Source: Planotetraspora kaengkrachanensis
GTDB taxonomy: Bacteria > Actinomycetota > Actinomycetes > Streptosporangiales > Streptosporangiaceae
Length of the DNA stretch: 64,000 nt
Direction: 5' to 3'
Assembly: GCF_016862895.1 (NCBI RefSeq)
Contig: NZ_BONV01000010.1
Span: 1 to 64,000, forward strand
The notes beneath the pieces are model-generated. The model was not told the origin of the DNA and made no database searches. It worked only from the letters and a program-made list of their open reading frames with translations. The position numbers and the translations under genes were made by a program. Every line of letters starts with the position of its first letter. Position 1 is the first letter of the stretch. Below, in pieces: positions 26,463 through 34,268 of this stretch.

Positions 26463-26495
26463 GCACTCCAAAGTGCCTACTTCCCGACAGGAAGT
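26463..26495. promoter_or_regulatory. Two adjacent palindromes in HxlR/reductase promoter
   Basis: GCACT-CCAA-AGTGC (26463-26476) is followed directly by ACTTCC-CGACA-GGAAGT (26479-26495). Both lie between the divergent HxlR and aldo-keto reductase genes, where HxlR regulators usually bind. They are the best operator candidates for autoregulation and control of the reductase. Confidence 0.55.
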
Positions 26496-26563
26496 TTCTC
26501 TCCAATGATGATGCAGGGAGGCAGCAGGCGCCACCCCCCAAGTGCACGACGAAAGGCAACAAG

Positions 26564-27436
26564 ATGAGCACACCCTCCCTCTCTCTTCCCGGCGGCACCT
26601 GGACTCTGGGTGACCTGGCCGTCACCCGGTTCGGCTACGGCGCCATGCAACTGGCCGGCCCGTGGGTCATGGGGCCGCCCGCCGATCGCGAAGGTGCCCT
26701 GGCCGTTCTGCGTGAAGCGGTCGACCTCGGTATCACCCACATCGACACCAGCGACGCCTACGGGCCGCGGGTCACCAACGAGTTGATCCGCGAGGCACTG
26801 CACCCCTATCCCGAGTCGCTGCACATCGTGACCAAGGTGGGCGCGACCCGCGACGAACAGGGTGGCTGGCCTACGGCCCGGCGACCCGAAGACCTGCGCC
26901 GCCAGGTCCACGACAACCTCACGTCCCTCCGGCTCGACGTACTCGACCTGGTCAACCTCCGACTCGGCAACGCCGAAGGTCCCCAGCCCGGCTCGCTCGC
27001 CGAGGCATTCGAGACGCTCGTCGAACTCCAGCAGCAGGGTCTGATCCGCCACCTCGGGGTCAGCAACGCCACCGAGGGGCAGGTCACCGAGGCACAGAGC
27101 ATCGCGCCGATCGTGTGCGTGCAGAACATGTACAACCTCGCCCACCGCCACGACGACAAGCTCATCGACCGGCTCGCCACCGACGACGTCGCGTACGTGC
27201 CCTTCTTCCCCCTCGGGGGCTTTACCCCGCTTCAGTCCTCGGCGCTCTCGGCGGTCGCCGCCCGATTGGAGGCGACACCGATGGCCGTCGCACTGGCCTG
27301 GCTGCTGCAGCGATCACCGAACATCCTGCTCATCCCCGGCACATCATCGACGGCACACCTGCGCGAGAACATCGCCGGCGCGGGACTCTGTCTCTCTCAT
27401 GAGGACTTGACCGAGCTGGACGACATCGGCCGCTGA
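26564..27436 (+). CDS. Aldo/keto reductase, YdbC/PdxI-like
   Basis: A 290-residue (beta/alpha)8 NADPH-dependent reductase. The tetrad Asp and Tyr are in HIDTSDAYGPRV and the Lys in HIVTKVGATRD. The usual catalytic His position is Asn in LDLVNLRLG, as in E. coli YdbC (pyridoxal reductase PdxI) and its relatives. Strong similarity to that subgroup extends through QNMYNLAHRHDDKLIDRLA, VPFFPLGGFTPLQSS and LLIPGTSSTAHLREN. It may reduce pyridoxal or another aldehyde. ATG 26564 follows GAAAGG. Divergent from the HxlR gene; such pairs often form aldehyde or electrophile detoxification units. A hairpin terminator follows at 27489. Confidence 0.88.
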   Translation: MSTPSLSLPGGTWTLGDLAVTRFGYGAMQLAGPWVMGPPADREGALAVLREAVDLGITHIDTSDAYGPRVTNELIREALHPYPESLHIVTKVGATRDEQGGWPTARRPEDLRRQVHDNLTSLRLDVLDLVNLRLGNAEGPQPGSLAEAFETLVELQQQGLIRHLGVSNATEGQVTEAQSIAPIVCVQNMYNLAHRHDDKLIDRLATDDVAYVPFFPLGGFTPLQSSALSAVAARLEATPMAVALAWLLQRSPNILLIPGTSSTAHLRENIAGAGLCLSHEDLTELDDIGR

Positions 27437-27488
27437 ATGCCCCAGAGCTGAACGGTCCACAAGCCGCGACCGAAGCCACCGTTCAAGT

Positions 27489-27524
27489 TTCGGCCCCGGT
27501 CACCTTCGCGCGACCGGGGCCGAA
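27489..27524 (+). terminator. Hairpin terminator after aldo/keto reductase
   Basis: A perfect 13-base stem (TTCGGCCCCGGTC at 27489-27501, GACCGGGGCCGAA at 27512-27524) with a 10-base loop, 52 bases after the stop codon. Confidence 0.8.
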
Positions 27525-27718
27525 GCAGGACGATTCGCCCTCACCTGGATGACTTCAGATCATCAACCGTCAGGGACCGGCGGGGGCAGCTCGCCCTGCG
27601 TCGGTGGCCGGGTAGGCGCCGAGGTCTCCCAAGGAAGGGGGCTTCCTAGCCCAAGTCCATCCGGAAGACCTCGACGTTGCACGACGCTACCCCTGAGGCG
27701 GGCTTCGCCCGCGCTGAC
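27525..27718. other. Region between terminator and transposase
   Basis: About 190 bases of probable IS left flank or left end. No terminal repeat matching GGCTCTTC can be seen here. GGCTTCC at about 27650 is the closest, and too weak to call. Confidence 0.35.
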
Positions 27719-28996
27719 ATGAATACGTTCTGCCGCCTTGACGAGCTCGGGCTCGAAGTCACCGGTCAGCGACTCACCCCGGATCGTGCGGTTCTCGCGT
27801 GCCGGGTCGTCGAGTCCGATCAGTGGTGCCGCCGCTGCGGTTGCGAAGGCACACCACGTGACACCGTGACCCGGCGACTGGCGCACGAGCCACTCGGCTG
27901 GCGGCCCACGATCCTTCACGTCACGATCCGACGCTACCGCTGCATCGGCTGTGGGCACGTGTGGCGGCAAGACACCACCAAGGCGGCTGAGCCGCGGGCG
28001 AAGCTCTCACGCCGCGGGCTACGGTGGTCGCTTGAAGCCATCGTCTGCCAGCACCTCACTGTCGCCCGTGTCGCCGAAGGGCTCGGGGTCGCCTGGAACA
28101 CCGCCAACGATGCCGTTCTGGCCGAGGGCAAGCGCGTCCTCATCGACGACACCGGCCGCTTCGACGACGTCACCGCGATCGGCGTCGACGAGCACGTGTG
28201 GCGCCATACCAGGCGTGACGACAAGTACGTCACTGTGGTCATTGACCTGACCGGCACCCGCGACGGCACCGGCCCTGCCCGGCTGCTCGACATGGTCGAA
28301 GGCCGCTCCAAGCAGGCTTTCAAGGCCTGGCTTGCCGAACGCGAAGAGTCCTGGCGCAACCGCATCGAGGTCGTCGCGATGGACGGTTTCACCGGGTTCA
28401 AGACCGCCGCCAGCGAGGAACTGCCCGACGCGGTCGCGGTCATGGACCCATTCCACGTCGTGCGTCTGGCCGGCGACGCACTCGACCGATGCCGCCGACG
28501 TGTCCAACTGACCATCCACGGGCACCGCGGACGCAAGAGCGACCTGCTCTATACCGCACGGCGAACCCTCCATACCGGCGCTGACCTGCTCACCGACAAG
28601 CAGAAGGACCGACTGGCCGCGCTGTTTGCGAGGGACGCTCACGTTGAGGTCGAAGCCACATGGGGGGTCTACCAGCGGATGATCGCCGCCTACCGGGAAC
28701 CCGATCGCAGGAAGGGCCGAGAGCTGATGGTGAAGTTGATCGAGTCGGTCAGCCAGGGCGTCCCGAGCGCGTTGAGCGAGATCATCACGCTCGGCCGGAC
28801 ACTGAAGAAGCGAGCAACCGACGTGCTGGCCTACTTCGAACGCCCGGGCACTTCCAACGGACCGACCGAGGCTATCAACGGACGGCTCGAACACCTCCGC
28901 GGCTCCGCCCTCGGATTCCGCAACCTCACCAACTACATTGCCAGATCCCTGTTGGAAACCGGCGGATTCAGGCTACGACTACACCCTGGATTGTGA
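27719..28996 (+). CDS. ISL3-family transposase
   Basis: About 425 residues. An N-terminal zinc-ribbon-like region (WCRRCGCEG, YRCIGCGHVW) and helix-turn-helix (VARVAEGLGVAWNTAND) precede the DDE domain: IGVDEHVWRHTR, VAMDGFTGFK, DPFHVVRLAGDALDRCR and NGPTEAINGRLEHLRGSALGFRNL. That is the full set of ISL3 (IS204/IS1001/IS1165) motifs. ATG 27719 is used; an in-frame TTG at 27677 would add 14 residues. The frame is complete and uninterrupted, so the enzyme may be active. The right end of the element is recognisable, the left end is not. Confidence 0.92.
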   Translation: MNTFCRLDELGLEVTGQRLTPDRAVLACRVVESDQWCRRCGCEGTPRDTVTRRLAHEPLGWRPTILHVTIRRYRCIGCGHVWRQDTTKAAEPRAKLSRRGLRWSLEAIVCQHLTVARVAEGLGVAWNTANDAVLAEGKRVLIDDTGRFDDVTAIGVDEHVWRHTRRDDKYVTVVIDLTGTRDGTGPARLLDMVEGRSKQAFKAWLAEREESWRNRIEVVAMDGFTGFKTAASEELPDAVAVMDPFHVVRLAGDALDRCRRRVQLTIHGHRGRKSDLLYTARRTLHTGADLLTDKQKDRLAALFARDAHVEVEATWGVYQRMIAAYREPDRRKGRELMVKLIESVSQGVPSALSEIITLGRTLKKRATDVLAYFERPGTSNGPTEAINGRLEHLRGSALGFRNLTNYIARSLLETGGFRLRLHPGL

Positions 28997-29002
28997 AGAG
29001 CC
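28988..29002 (-). repeat. ISL3 right terminal inverted repeat
   Basis: GGATTGTGAAGAGCC on the plus strand; the inward reading GGCTCTTCACAATCC matches the conserved GGCTCTT start of ISL3-family ends. The flanking 8 bases (29003-29010, TGTTTCAC) would be the target duplication, but no second copy is seen upstream. Confidence 0.6.
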
Positions 29003-29507
29003 TGTTTCACCGGTTACGCGTGTGATCGTGGTGCGTGGGGAAACAACGCTCCCGGGAGGATCAAGCTCGGCGGCGCCCTCGCGTTTGCTCCGCATCCCCC
29101 GATTGGGCCCTGATTACAAGTACGCCATAGTCGAAGGCGCCGATTCCGAGGAATTGCGCAAGGGTCCGGGCCATTATCCCGGTACGGCAATGCCCGGCCA
29201 GATAGGAAATTTCGCGATTTCCGGGCACCGGACCACCTATTCGGCGCCGTTCACCCGAATCAATGAGCTACGGCACGGTGACGACATCGTGGTGGACGCA
29301 ACAGACGCCCGCTATACCTACCAGGTCATCCGGCAGGAGATCATTGGTCCCACCCGGACGGATGTCGTCAACCCGGTGCCTGAACATCCCGCACAGCGGC
29401 CCTCGCAGGCGCTGATCACCATGACCACCTGCGACCCGAAGTACTCCGCACAAGAGCGCCCGGTCGTCTACGGCGTGCCGGCGAGGCGTGCGGGGCGCCA
29501 TACGTGA
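29003..29507 (+). pseudogene. Class E-type sortase, 5' truncated by ISL3 element
   Basis: The frame gives about 167 residues of sortase catalytic domain: LLRIPRLGPDYKYAIVEG, GPGHYPGTAMPGQIGNFAISG, the catalytic His in GHRTTYSAPF, TRINELRHGDDIVV, and the catalytic Cys and Arg in LITMTTCDPKYSAQERPVV. Sortases of this class cut a C-terminal sorting signal and attach proteins to the cell wall; they normally begin with a transmembrane anchor and linker of 50-100 residues. That part is missing, and the intact frame starts right at the IS end. No sortase N-terminus is found upstream of the element. A GTG just after the junction could start a soluble fragment, but anchoring would be lost. His, Cys and Arg are all present. 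Confidence 0.8.
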
Positions 29508-29528
29508 TCACGACAGGGAGAAGCTGAC

Positions 29529-29678
29529 ATGTACGGGTTCATATGACGACGGCTGCCGGGCGGAATCGCGGTCCGGCTGTTCATCTCACTTCTGCTGATC
29601 AGGATCACCGCGGCGCTGCTCTGGTATGTCGTGTTCCCCTGGCTGGAACCGCGGCTCCCAATCGATCAGGGCGGATGA
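29529..29678 (+). pseudogene. Small membrane protein next to sortase, premature TGA at codon 6
   Basis: After a good ribosome binding site (GGGAGAAG) ATG 29529 reads MYGFI, then TGA, then in the same frame RRLPGGIAVRLFISLL, a hydrophobic helix, and WYVVFPWLEPRLPIDQGG before a final TGA. Homologous small proteins beside actinobacterial sortase genes begin MYxxIWRLLPGP and end VFPWLEPxxP, so TGA replaces the expected Trp codon TGG. The gene starts 21 bases after the sortase fragment. Either the gene is dead, or it is read through. The loss parallels the sortase truncation. Confidence 0.7.
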
Positions 29679-29748
29679 GCCATGGCGAGATCACCCGCAC
29701 GGCTCCACTGCTCGTCGGTGGTGCTCCACTGACCTTCCCGAGACGGCA

Positions 29749-29805
29749 CGGCCGTTTTGCAAGTGCGGCGGCGTCAAGCCGACCGCCGCACTTACAAAAC
29801 GGCCG
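29749..29805. terminator. Large inverted repeat, bidirectional terminator
   Basis: Two 23-base arms (29749-29771 and 29783-29805) pair except at one position (C at 29760 against A at 29794) around an 11-base loop. Arms begin CGGCCGTTTTG and end CAAAACGGCCG, giving a T-run in both directions. It lies between the convergent small membrane gene and msiK and ends 10 bases before the msiK stop. Confidence 0.85.
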
Positions 29806-29814
29806 ATGCTCGAG

Positions 29815-31038
<1,224 letters not shown>

Positions 31039-31070
31039 GCCAGTCCTTCGCGGTTCCCAAACAAGGTACT

Positions 31071-31084
31071 TGGATACGTTTTCA
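31071..31084. promoter_or_regulatory. LacI-type operator-like site upstream of msiK
   Basis: TGGATACGTTTTCA resembles the LacI-family operator at 31147-31162 (11 of 14 positions agree with TGGAATCGTTTCCA) and has the same central CG. It lies about 35 bases upstream of the msiK start, well placed to block or modulate transcription. Confidence 0.5.
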
Positions 31085-31146
31085 GGAATCTCACCCGAAC
31101 TACCGTCTAATGTCAAGGTTTTGCTCGCATAAGGGATGGAAGCATG

Positions 31147-31162
31147 ATGGAATCGTTTCCAT
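31147..31162. promoter_or_regulatory. LacI-type operator at LacI gene start
   Basis: ATGGAATCGTTTCCAT is a near-perfect palindrome with central CG, the form bound by LacI-family repressors. It runs into the first codon of the LacI gene (ATG 31161), so autoregulation by steric block is likely. Confidence 0.7.
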
Positions 31163-32147
31163 GAACATGGCGCAACGCCGTACGACGATCAAGGACGTCG
31201 CGGAGGCGGCGGGAGTCGGAGTCGCCACGGTTTCCCGCGTCCTGTCGGGAGGGTCGGCCAGCGCCGAGACGCGCGAACGCGTGCTGGCGGCGGCGGCCCG
31301 GCTCGACTACCGGCCGAGCGCCCTGGGACGCAACCTCCGTCAGCAGCGGTCCGGGGGGATCGGGCTTCTCGTCCCGGACATCACCGACAGCTTCTACGCC
31401 CGGCTGACCGACGGCGTGCTGTCGTGCGCCAGGTCGTACGGCGAGCCGGTGACGATCGGGGTGACCGGGGACGACCCGGAGCAGGAGGCCGAGCTCATCG
31501 GCACGCTCATCGAGCAGAGCATGGACCGGGTCATCGCGGTCCCCTCCGGTGACGGCGAGACGTGGGCGCCCGCGCTGCGCGCCGGCCTGAACGTGGTCTT
31601 CGCGGACAGGCAGGTGCGCGACGACGTCCCCGGGGTGGTCGCCGACGACCGCGCCGGCGTGCGCACCGCGGTGGAGTACCTCGTCGGCCTCGGCCACAGG
31701 AAGATCGCCTTCCTGGCCCGGCACGGGCAGTCGCAGCGGGTGGCCGCCTTCACCGACACGCTGGCCTCGCTGGGCGTGCCGGTGGATCCCGAACTCGTCG
31801 TCCTCGCGCGCGCCAGCCGCGACTCGGCGTACGCGGCCGCCGCGGGACTGCTGCAGCACCGCGCCGACCTCACGGCGGTGCTGGCCGGGGGGAACATGCT
31901 CGGCGAGGCCACGGTCCTGGCCGCGCGCGAACTCCACGTGCGGATCCCGAGGGACGTGTCACTCATCATGTTCGACGACGTGCCCTGGGCCGAGCTGTGC
32001 TCCCCGCCGCTGACCGTCATCGCACAGCCCGCCCAGGACGTGGGCTACCGCGCCGCCGAACTGGTGCTGCGGCAGGGACGCCGCCCGCGGACGGTGACCC
32101 TGCCGACCGAGCTCATCGTGCGGGCCAGTTGCGGGCCTAGGAGATGA
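31161..32147 (+). CDS. LacI-family transcriptional regulator
   Basis: A 328-residue repressor. The N-terminal helix-turn-helix reads [22 protein letters not shown], followed by the hinge helix region [13 protein letters not shown], and the periplasmic-binding-like sensor domain ([48 protein letters not shown], ending [24 protein letters not shown]). Two in-frame ATGs (31161 and 31167) are close and no Shine-Dalgarno is visible, so translation may be leaderless. It likely controls the divergent msiK and itself in response to a sugar. Its 3' end overlaps the convergent glutathione peroxidase gene by 11 bases. Confidence 0.9.
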   Translation: MNMAQRRTTIKDVAEAAGVGVATVSRVLSGGSASAETRERVLAAAARLDYRPSALGRNLRQQRSGGIGLLVPDITDSFYARLTDGVLSCARSYGEPVTIGVTGDDPEQEAELIGTLIEQSMDRVIAVPSGDGETWAPALRAGLNVVFADRQVRDDVPGVVADDRAGVRTAVEYLVGLGHRKIAFLARHGQSQRVAAFTDTLASLGVPVDPELVVLARASRDSAYAAAAGLLQHRADLTAVLAGGNMLGEATVLAARELHVRIPRDVSLIMFDDVPWAELCSPPLTVIAQPAQDVGYRAAELVLRQGRRPRTVTLPTELIVRASCGPRR

Positions 32148-32625
32148 CCTTCTCGATCGCCTCGACGACCTCGGGCGACTCCGGCTCGACGCGGGGCCGG
32201 AACCTCGCCACGACCTCGCCGTCGGCGGCGAGAAGGAACTTCTCGAAGTTCCACTGAACGTCGCCGGTGGCGCCCTCCGCGTCCGCGGTCGCGGTCAGCT
32301 CCGTGTACAGCGGATGTCTGTCGTCCCCGTTGACCTCGGTCTTCTCCAGTAGCGGGAAGTCCACGCCGTACGTGGTCGAGCAGAACTCCTGGATCTCCTC
32401 GGCCGAGCCCGGCTCCTGGCCCATGAACTGGTTGCACGGGACGCCGACGACGGTGAACCCGCGGTCGGCGTAGCTCTCCTGAAGCCGGACGAGCCCGGCG
32501 TACTGCGGCGTCAGGCCACACCTCGAGGCGACGTTGACCACGAGGGCCGCGCGGCCGCCGAGGATCTCACCGAGGGTTGTGGGGGCGCCCTCGAGGGTGT
32601 TGACGGGTGTTTCGAGAAGGCTCAT
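32137..32625 (-). CDS. Glutathione peroxidase family thiol peroxidase
   Basis: A 162-residue thioredoxin-fold peroxidase. The catalytic Cys36 lies in VVNVASRCGLTPQY, followed by LVRLQESYADRGF, VGVPCNQFMGQEPG (resolving-Cys/Gln region) and QWNFEKFLL, the GPx tetrad Trp-Asn motif. Actinobacterial members generally use thioredoxin rather than glutathione. It reduces hydrogen peroxide and lipid hydroperoxides in the cytoplasm. ATG 32625 follows GAAGG. It converges on the LacI gene with an 11-base overlap. Confidence 0.9.
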   Translation of the reverse strand: MSLLETPVNTLEGAPTTLGEILGGRAALVVNVASRCGLTPQYAGLVRLQESYADRGFTVVGVPCNQFMGQEPGSAEEIQEFCSTTYGVDFPLLEKTEVNGDDRHPLYTELTATADAEGATGDVQWNFEKFLLAADGEVVARFRPRVEPESPEVVEAIEKVIS

Positions 32626-32972
32626 GAGCGGACTATACCGAGTGATGTTCGGTACCGGACGTGCCGGTGGCGCTCCCGTACATCCAGGTCAAGGGCGGCC
32701 GCGTAACGTCATCGCCGTCCCGCGAGACGCCCGCCGCCCGGAACCGAATCGGCAAAGAACCGTCCGCCGCGTGTCCCAGGTGGCGGCCGTGAGCCGGGTC
32801 GTCGTACTTCAATCCGCCTAAAGGACCCGTCGCGGTGCCTGCCGGAAGTTGTCTTGGATCCGATGCAGGCCGAGCGGACGGCCGCGCTCACGCCATGGGC
32901 GCGGTACGGCCGGCGAGCGTGTGCACCCGCATGCGACCGCCTTCCGCACGCGACCCGACGACAAGGACCGAT
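32626..32972. other. Divergent intergenic region
   Basis: About 347 bases between glutathione peroxidase and the transglycosylase-like gene. The frame of the latter is open back to about 32835, but its signal peptide begins only at 32973. I see no other gene or repeat. Promoters in both directions are expected here. Confidence 0.4.
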
Positions 32973-33479
32973 TTGGACAGTTTCAGTGTTCTGCGCAACA
33001 CAACGGTGGCCGTGATCGCGTTCAGCGTGATCGGCGGCGCGAGCGCCACACCGGCGATGGCCGAGCAGTCCACGGCCGACCAGGGCGCGCAGACCCGTCA
33101 GGGCATTCATGTCGCGACGTGGAAGATGCGCGTCTCGGTGAAGGCCCACAAGATCCAGCGGGCGCCCGCCCCGACGAAGACCAGGAGCAAGGCCTACGCC
33201 TTCCGCCTCGTCAGCCGAAGGGCATGGCCGAGCACGCAGTTCCAGTGCCTGGACAGCCTGTGGACCCGGGAGAGCAACTGGAATCACCGGGCCTACAACT
33301 CGGGCTCCGGAGCCTACGGGATCCCGCAGGCTCTGCCCGGAAGCAAGATGGGATACGTCGCCGAGGACTGGCGGTTCAACCCGCAGACCCAGATCCGTTG
33401 GGGCCTGCGATACATCAAGGGCCGGTACGGCTCACCATGCGGCGCCTGGGGTCACTTCCAGTCGCACAACTGGTACTGA
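32973..33479 (+). CDS. Secreted lytic transglycosylase-like protein
   Basis: A 168-residue protein. TTG 32973 is chosen because AAGGA lies 5 bases upstream and it gives a clean signal peptide (cleavage near TPAMA, residue 30). The C-terminal half is a lysozyme-like fold: FQCLDSLWTRESNWN (likely catalytic Glu100), NSGSGAYGIPQALPGSKM, NPQTQIRWGLRYIKGRYGSPCGAW and a short HNWY end. This is the pattern of small actinobacterial SLT/Rpf-like muralytic enzymes that cut peptidoglycan glycan strands. A terminator follows. It lies alone, not in an operon. Confidence 0.85.
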   Translation: MDSFSVLRNTTVAVIAFSVIGGASATPAMAEQSTADQGAQTRQGIHVATWKMRVSVKAHKIQRAPAPTKTRSKAYAFRLVSRRAWPSTQFQCLDSLWTRESNWNHRAYNSGSGAYGIPQALPGSKMGYVAEDWRFNPQTQIRWGLRYIKGRYGSPCGAWGHFQSHNWY

Positions 33480-33519
33480 GCAGGTCCAGGGAACGCCCAG
33501 GGGAAGGGACCGTTCCCTC

Positions 33520-33550
33520 GAGGCGCCCGGGGGTCACCCCCGGGCGCCTC
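33520..33550. terminator. Perfect 14-base hairpin between convergent genes
   Basis: GAGGCGCCCGGGGG (33520-33533) pairs with CCCCCGGGCGCCTC (33537-33550) around a three-base loop. It overlaps the last codons of the TetR gene and serves both the transglycosylase gene and the TetR gene. A weaker hairpin (GGGAACG/CGTTCCC) lies just upstream. Confidence 0.85.
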
Positions 33551-34178
33551 TCCTTCCAGAGGGCTCTCCGGCCCGGACGGCCATGGCCTGCACGAGCAGC
33601 TCCAGCCCGAACTCGAACTCCTCCTCGTGGTCGCACGAGGTCAGAAGCGGCGCGAGCGAGCTCACCTCGGGGAACAGCACCGGATCGATCTCGGCGACCG
33701 TCGCGTCGCCCCGCACGGGCGCGAAGGTCGGCGTGACACCGACCTCCCTCAGCAGCGAACCGACGATGTAGGCGACGAACATCCGCAACATCCGGACCGC
33801 CTCGGGCCCCTCGAACCCCGCGTCGCGCAACGTCGACAGAGCACGTTCCACCGGCAGCAGCCCGGCGGAGGAGTGGAGCTGCCGGCTGAACACCACCATC
33901 GTCGAGCGCGGGTAGTGGTGGGCGATCTGCCGGAACGCCCTCGCCTGGACGCGCACCCGGTCGGTCCAGTGGGCCGACGGGTCGTCGGTGAACTCGATCT
34001 TCGAAAGGATCGTCTCCGAGATGGCGTCGAGCAGCGCCGCCTTGTTGGGGACGTGGTTGTAGAGCGACATGACCCCCACCCCCAGCCCGGCCGCGATCCC
34101 GCGCATGGAGACGGCGTCGGCGCCCTCGCGCTCGATGAGGTCGATGGCTGCGTCGACGATCCTGCCGCGGCTGAGCAT
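33534..34178 (-). CDS. TetR-family transcriptional regulator
   Basis: A 214-residue regulator. The helix-turn-helix lies at about 5-45 (RIVDAAIDLIEREGADAVSM, IAAGLGVGVMSLYNHVPNKAALLDAI), followed by the TetR_C-type ligand domain (HYPRSTMVVFSRQLHSS, LRDAGFEGPEAVRMLRMFVAYIVG). The start may be ATG 34178, or a GTG six codons upstream. It is divergent from a ferritin-like diiron protein gene, with two palindromes of identical architecture between them, so it most likely represses that gene and itself. The inducer is unknown. Confidence 0.88.
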   Translation of the reverse strand: MLSRGRIVDAAIDLIEREGADAVSMRGIAAGLGVGVMSLYNHVPNKAALLDAISETILSKIEFTDDPSAHWTDRVRVQARAFRQIAHHYPRSTMVVFSRQLHSSAGLLPVERALSTLRDAGFEGPEAVRMLRMFVAYIVGSLLREVGVTPTFAPVRGDATVAEIDPVLFPEVSSLAPLLTSCDHEEEFEFGLELLVQAMAVRAGEPSGRRGARG

Positions 34179-34207
34179 GAGGCGATTGTCTCCCACCCCG
34201 TTGACGG

Positions 34208-34222
34208 ACGTACAGCGTACGT
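34208..34222. promoter_or_regulatory. TetR operator candidate 1
   Basis: ACGTAC-AGC-GTACGT, perfect 6-base arms around a 3-base centre, in the promoter between the TetR gene and the ferritin-like gene. It is the twin of the site at 34240. Confidence 0.7.
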
Positions 34223-34239
34223 GCCAGTCTCGAATCACT

Positions 34240-34254
34240 ACGTACGGTGTACGT
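34240..34254. promoter_or_regulatory. TetR operator candidate 2
   Basis: ACGTAC-GGT-GTACGT, the same arms as the site at 34208, centred 32 bases away (about three helical turns), and 14 bases upstream of the GTG start of the ferritin-like gene. It overlaps the 5' end of its ribosome binding region. Confidence 0.7.
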
Positions 34255-34268
34255 CGAGGAGGCCTCCC

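Larger units (their letters stand above)
27719..29002 (+). mobile_element. ISL3-family insertion sequence (left end not resolved)
   Basis: The transposase gene ends 6 bases before the right boundary. The right terminal sequence read inward is GGCTCTTCACAATCC (28988-29002 on the plus strand), the characteristic GGCTCTT start of ISL3 inverted repeats. No matching copy lies upstream of the gene between 27437 and 27719, so the left end may have been lost or diverged. The element abuts a sortase gene that lacks its 5' part. Confidence 0.7.

Noticed and set aside
27646-27660. GGCTTCCTAGCCCA considered as the left end of the ISL3 element
   Set aside because: It matches the right end (GGCTCTTCACAATCC) poorly and no target duplication is found.
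29003-29017. CCTGTTTCACCGGTTAC at the IS junction resembles CCTGTTTCACCGGGTTAC at 54444-54461
   Set aside because: One-base difference in a short stretch with unrelated contexts; probably chance, though it could be re-examined with genome-wide counts.
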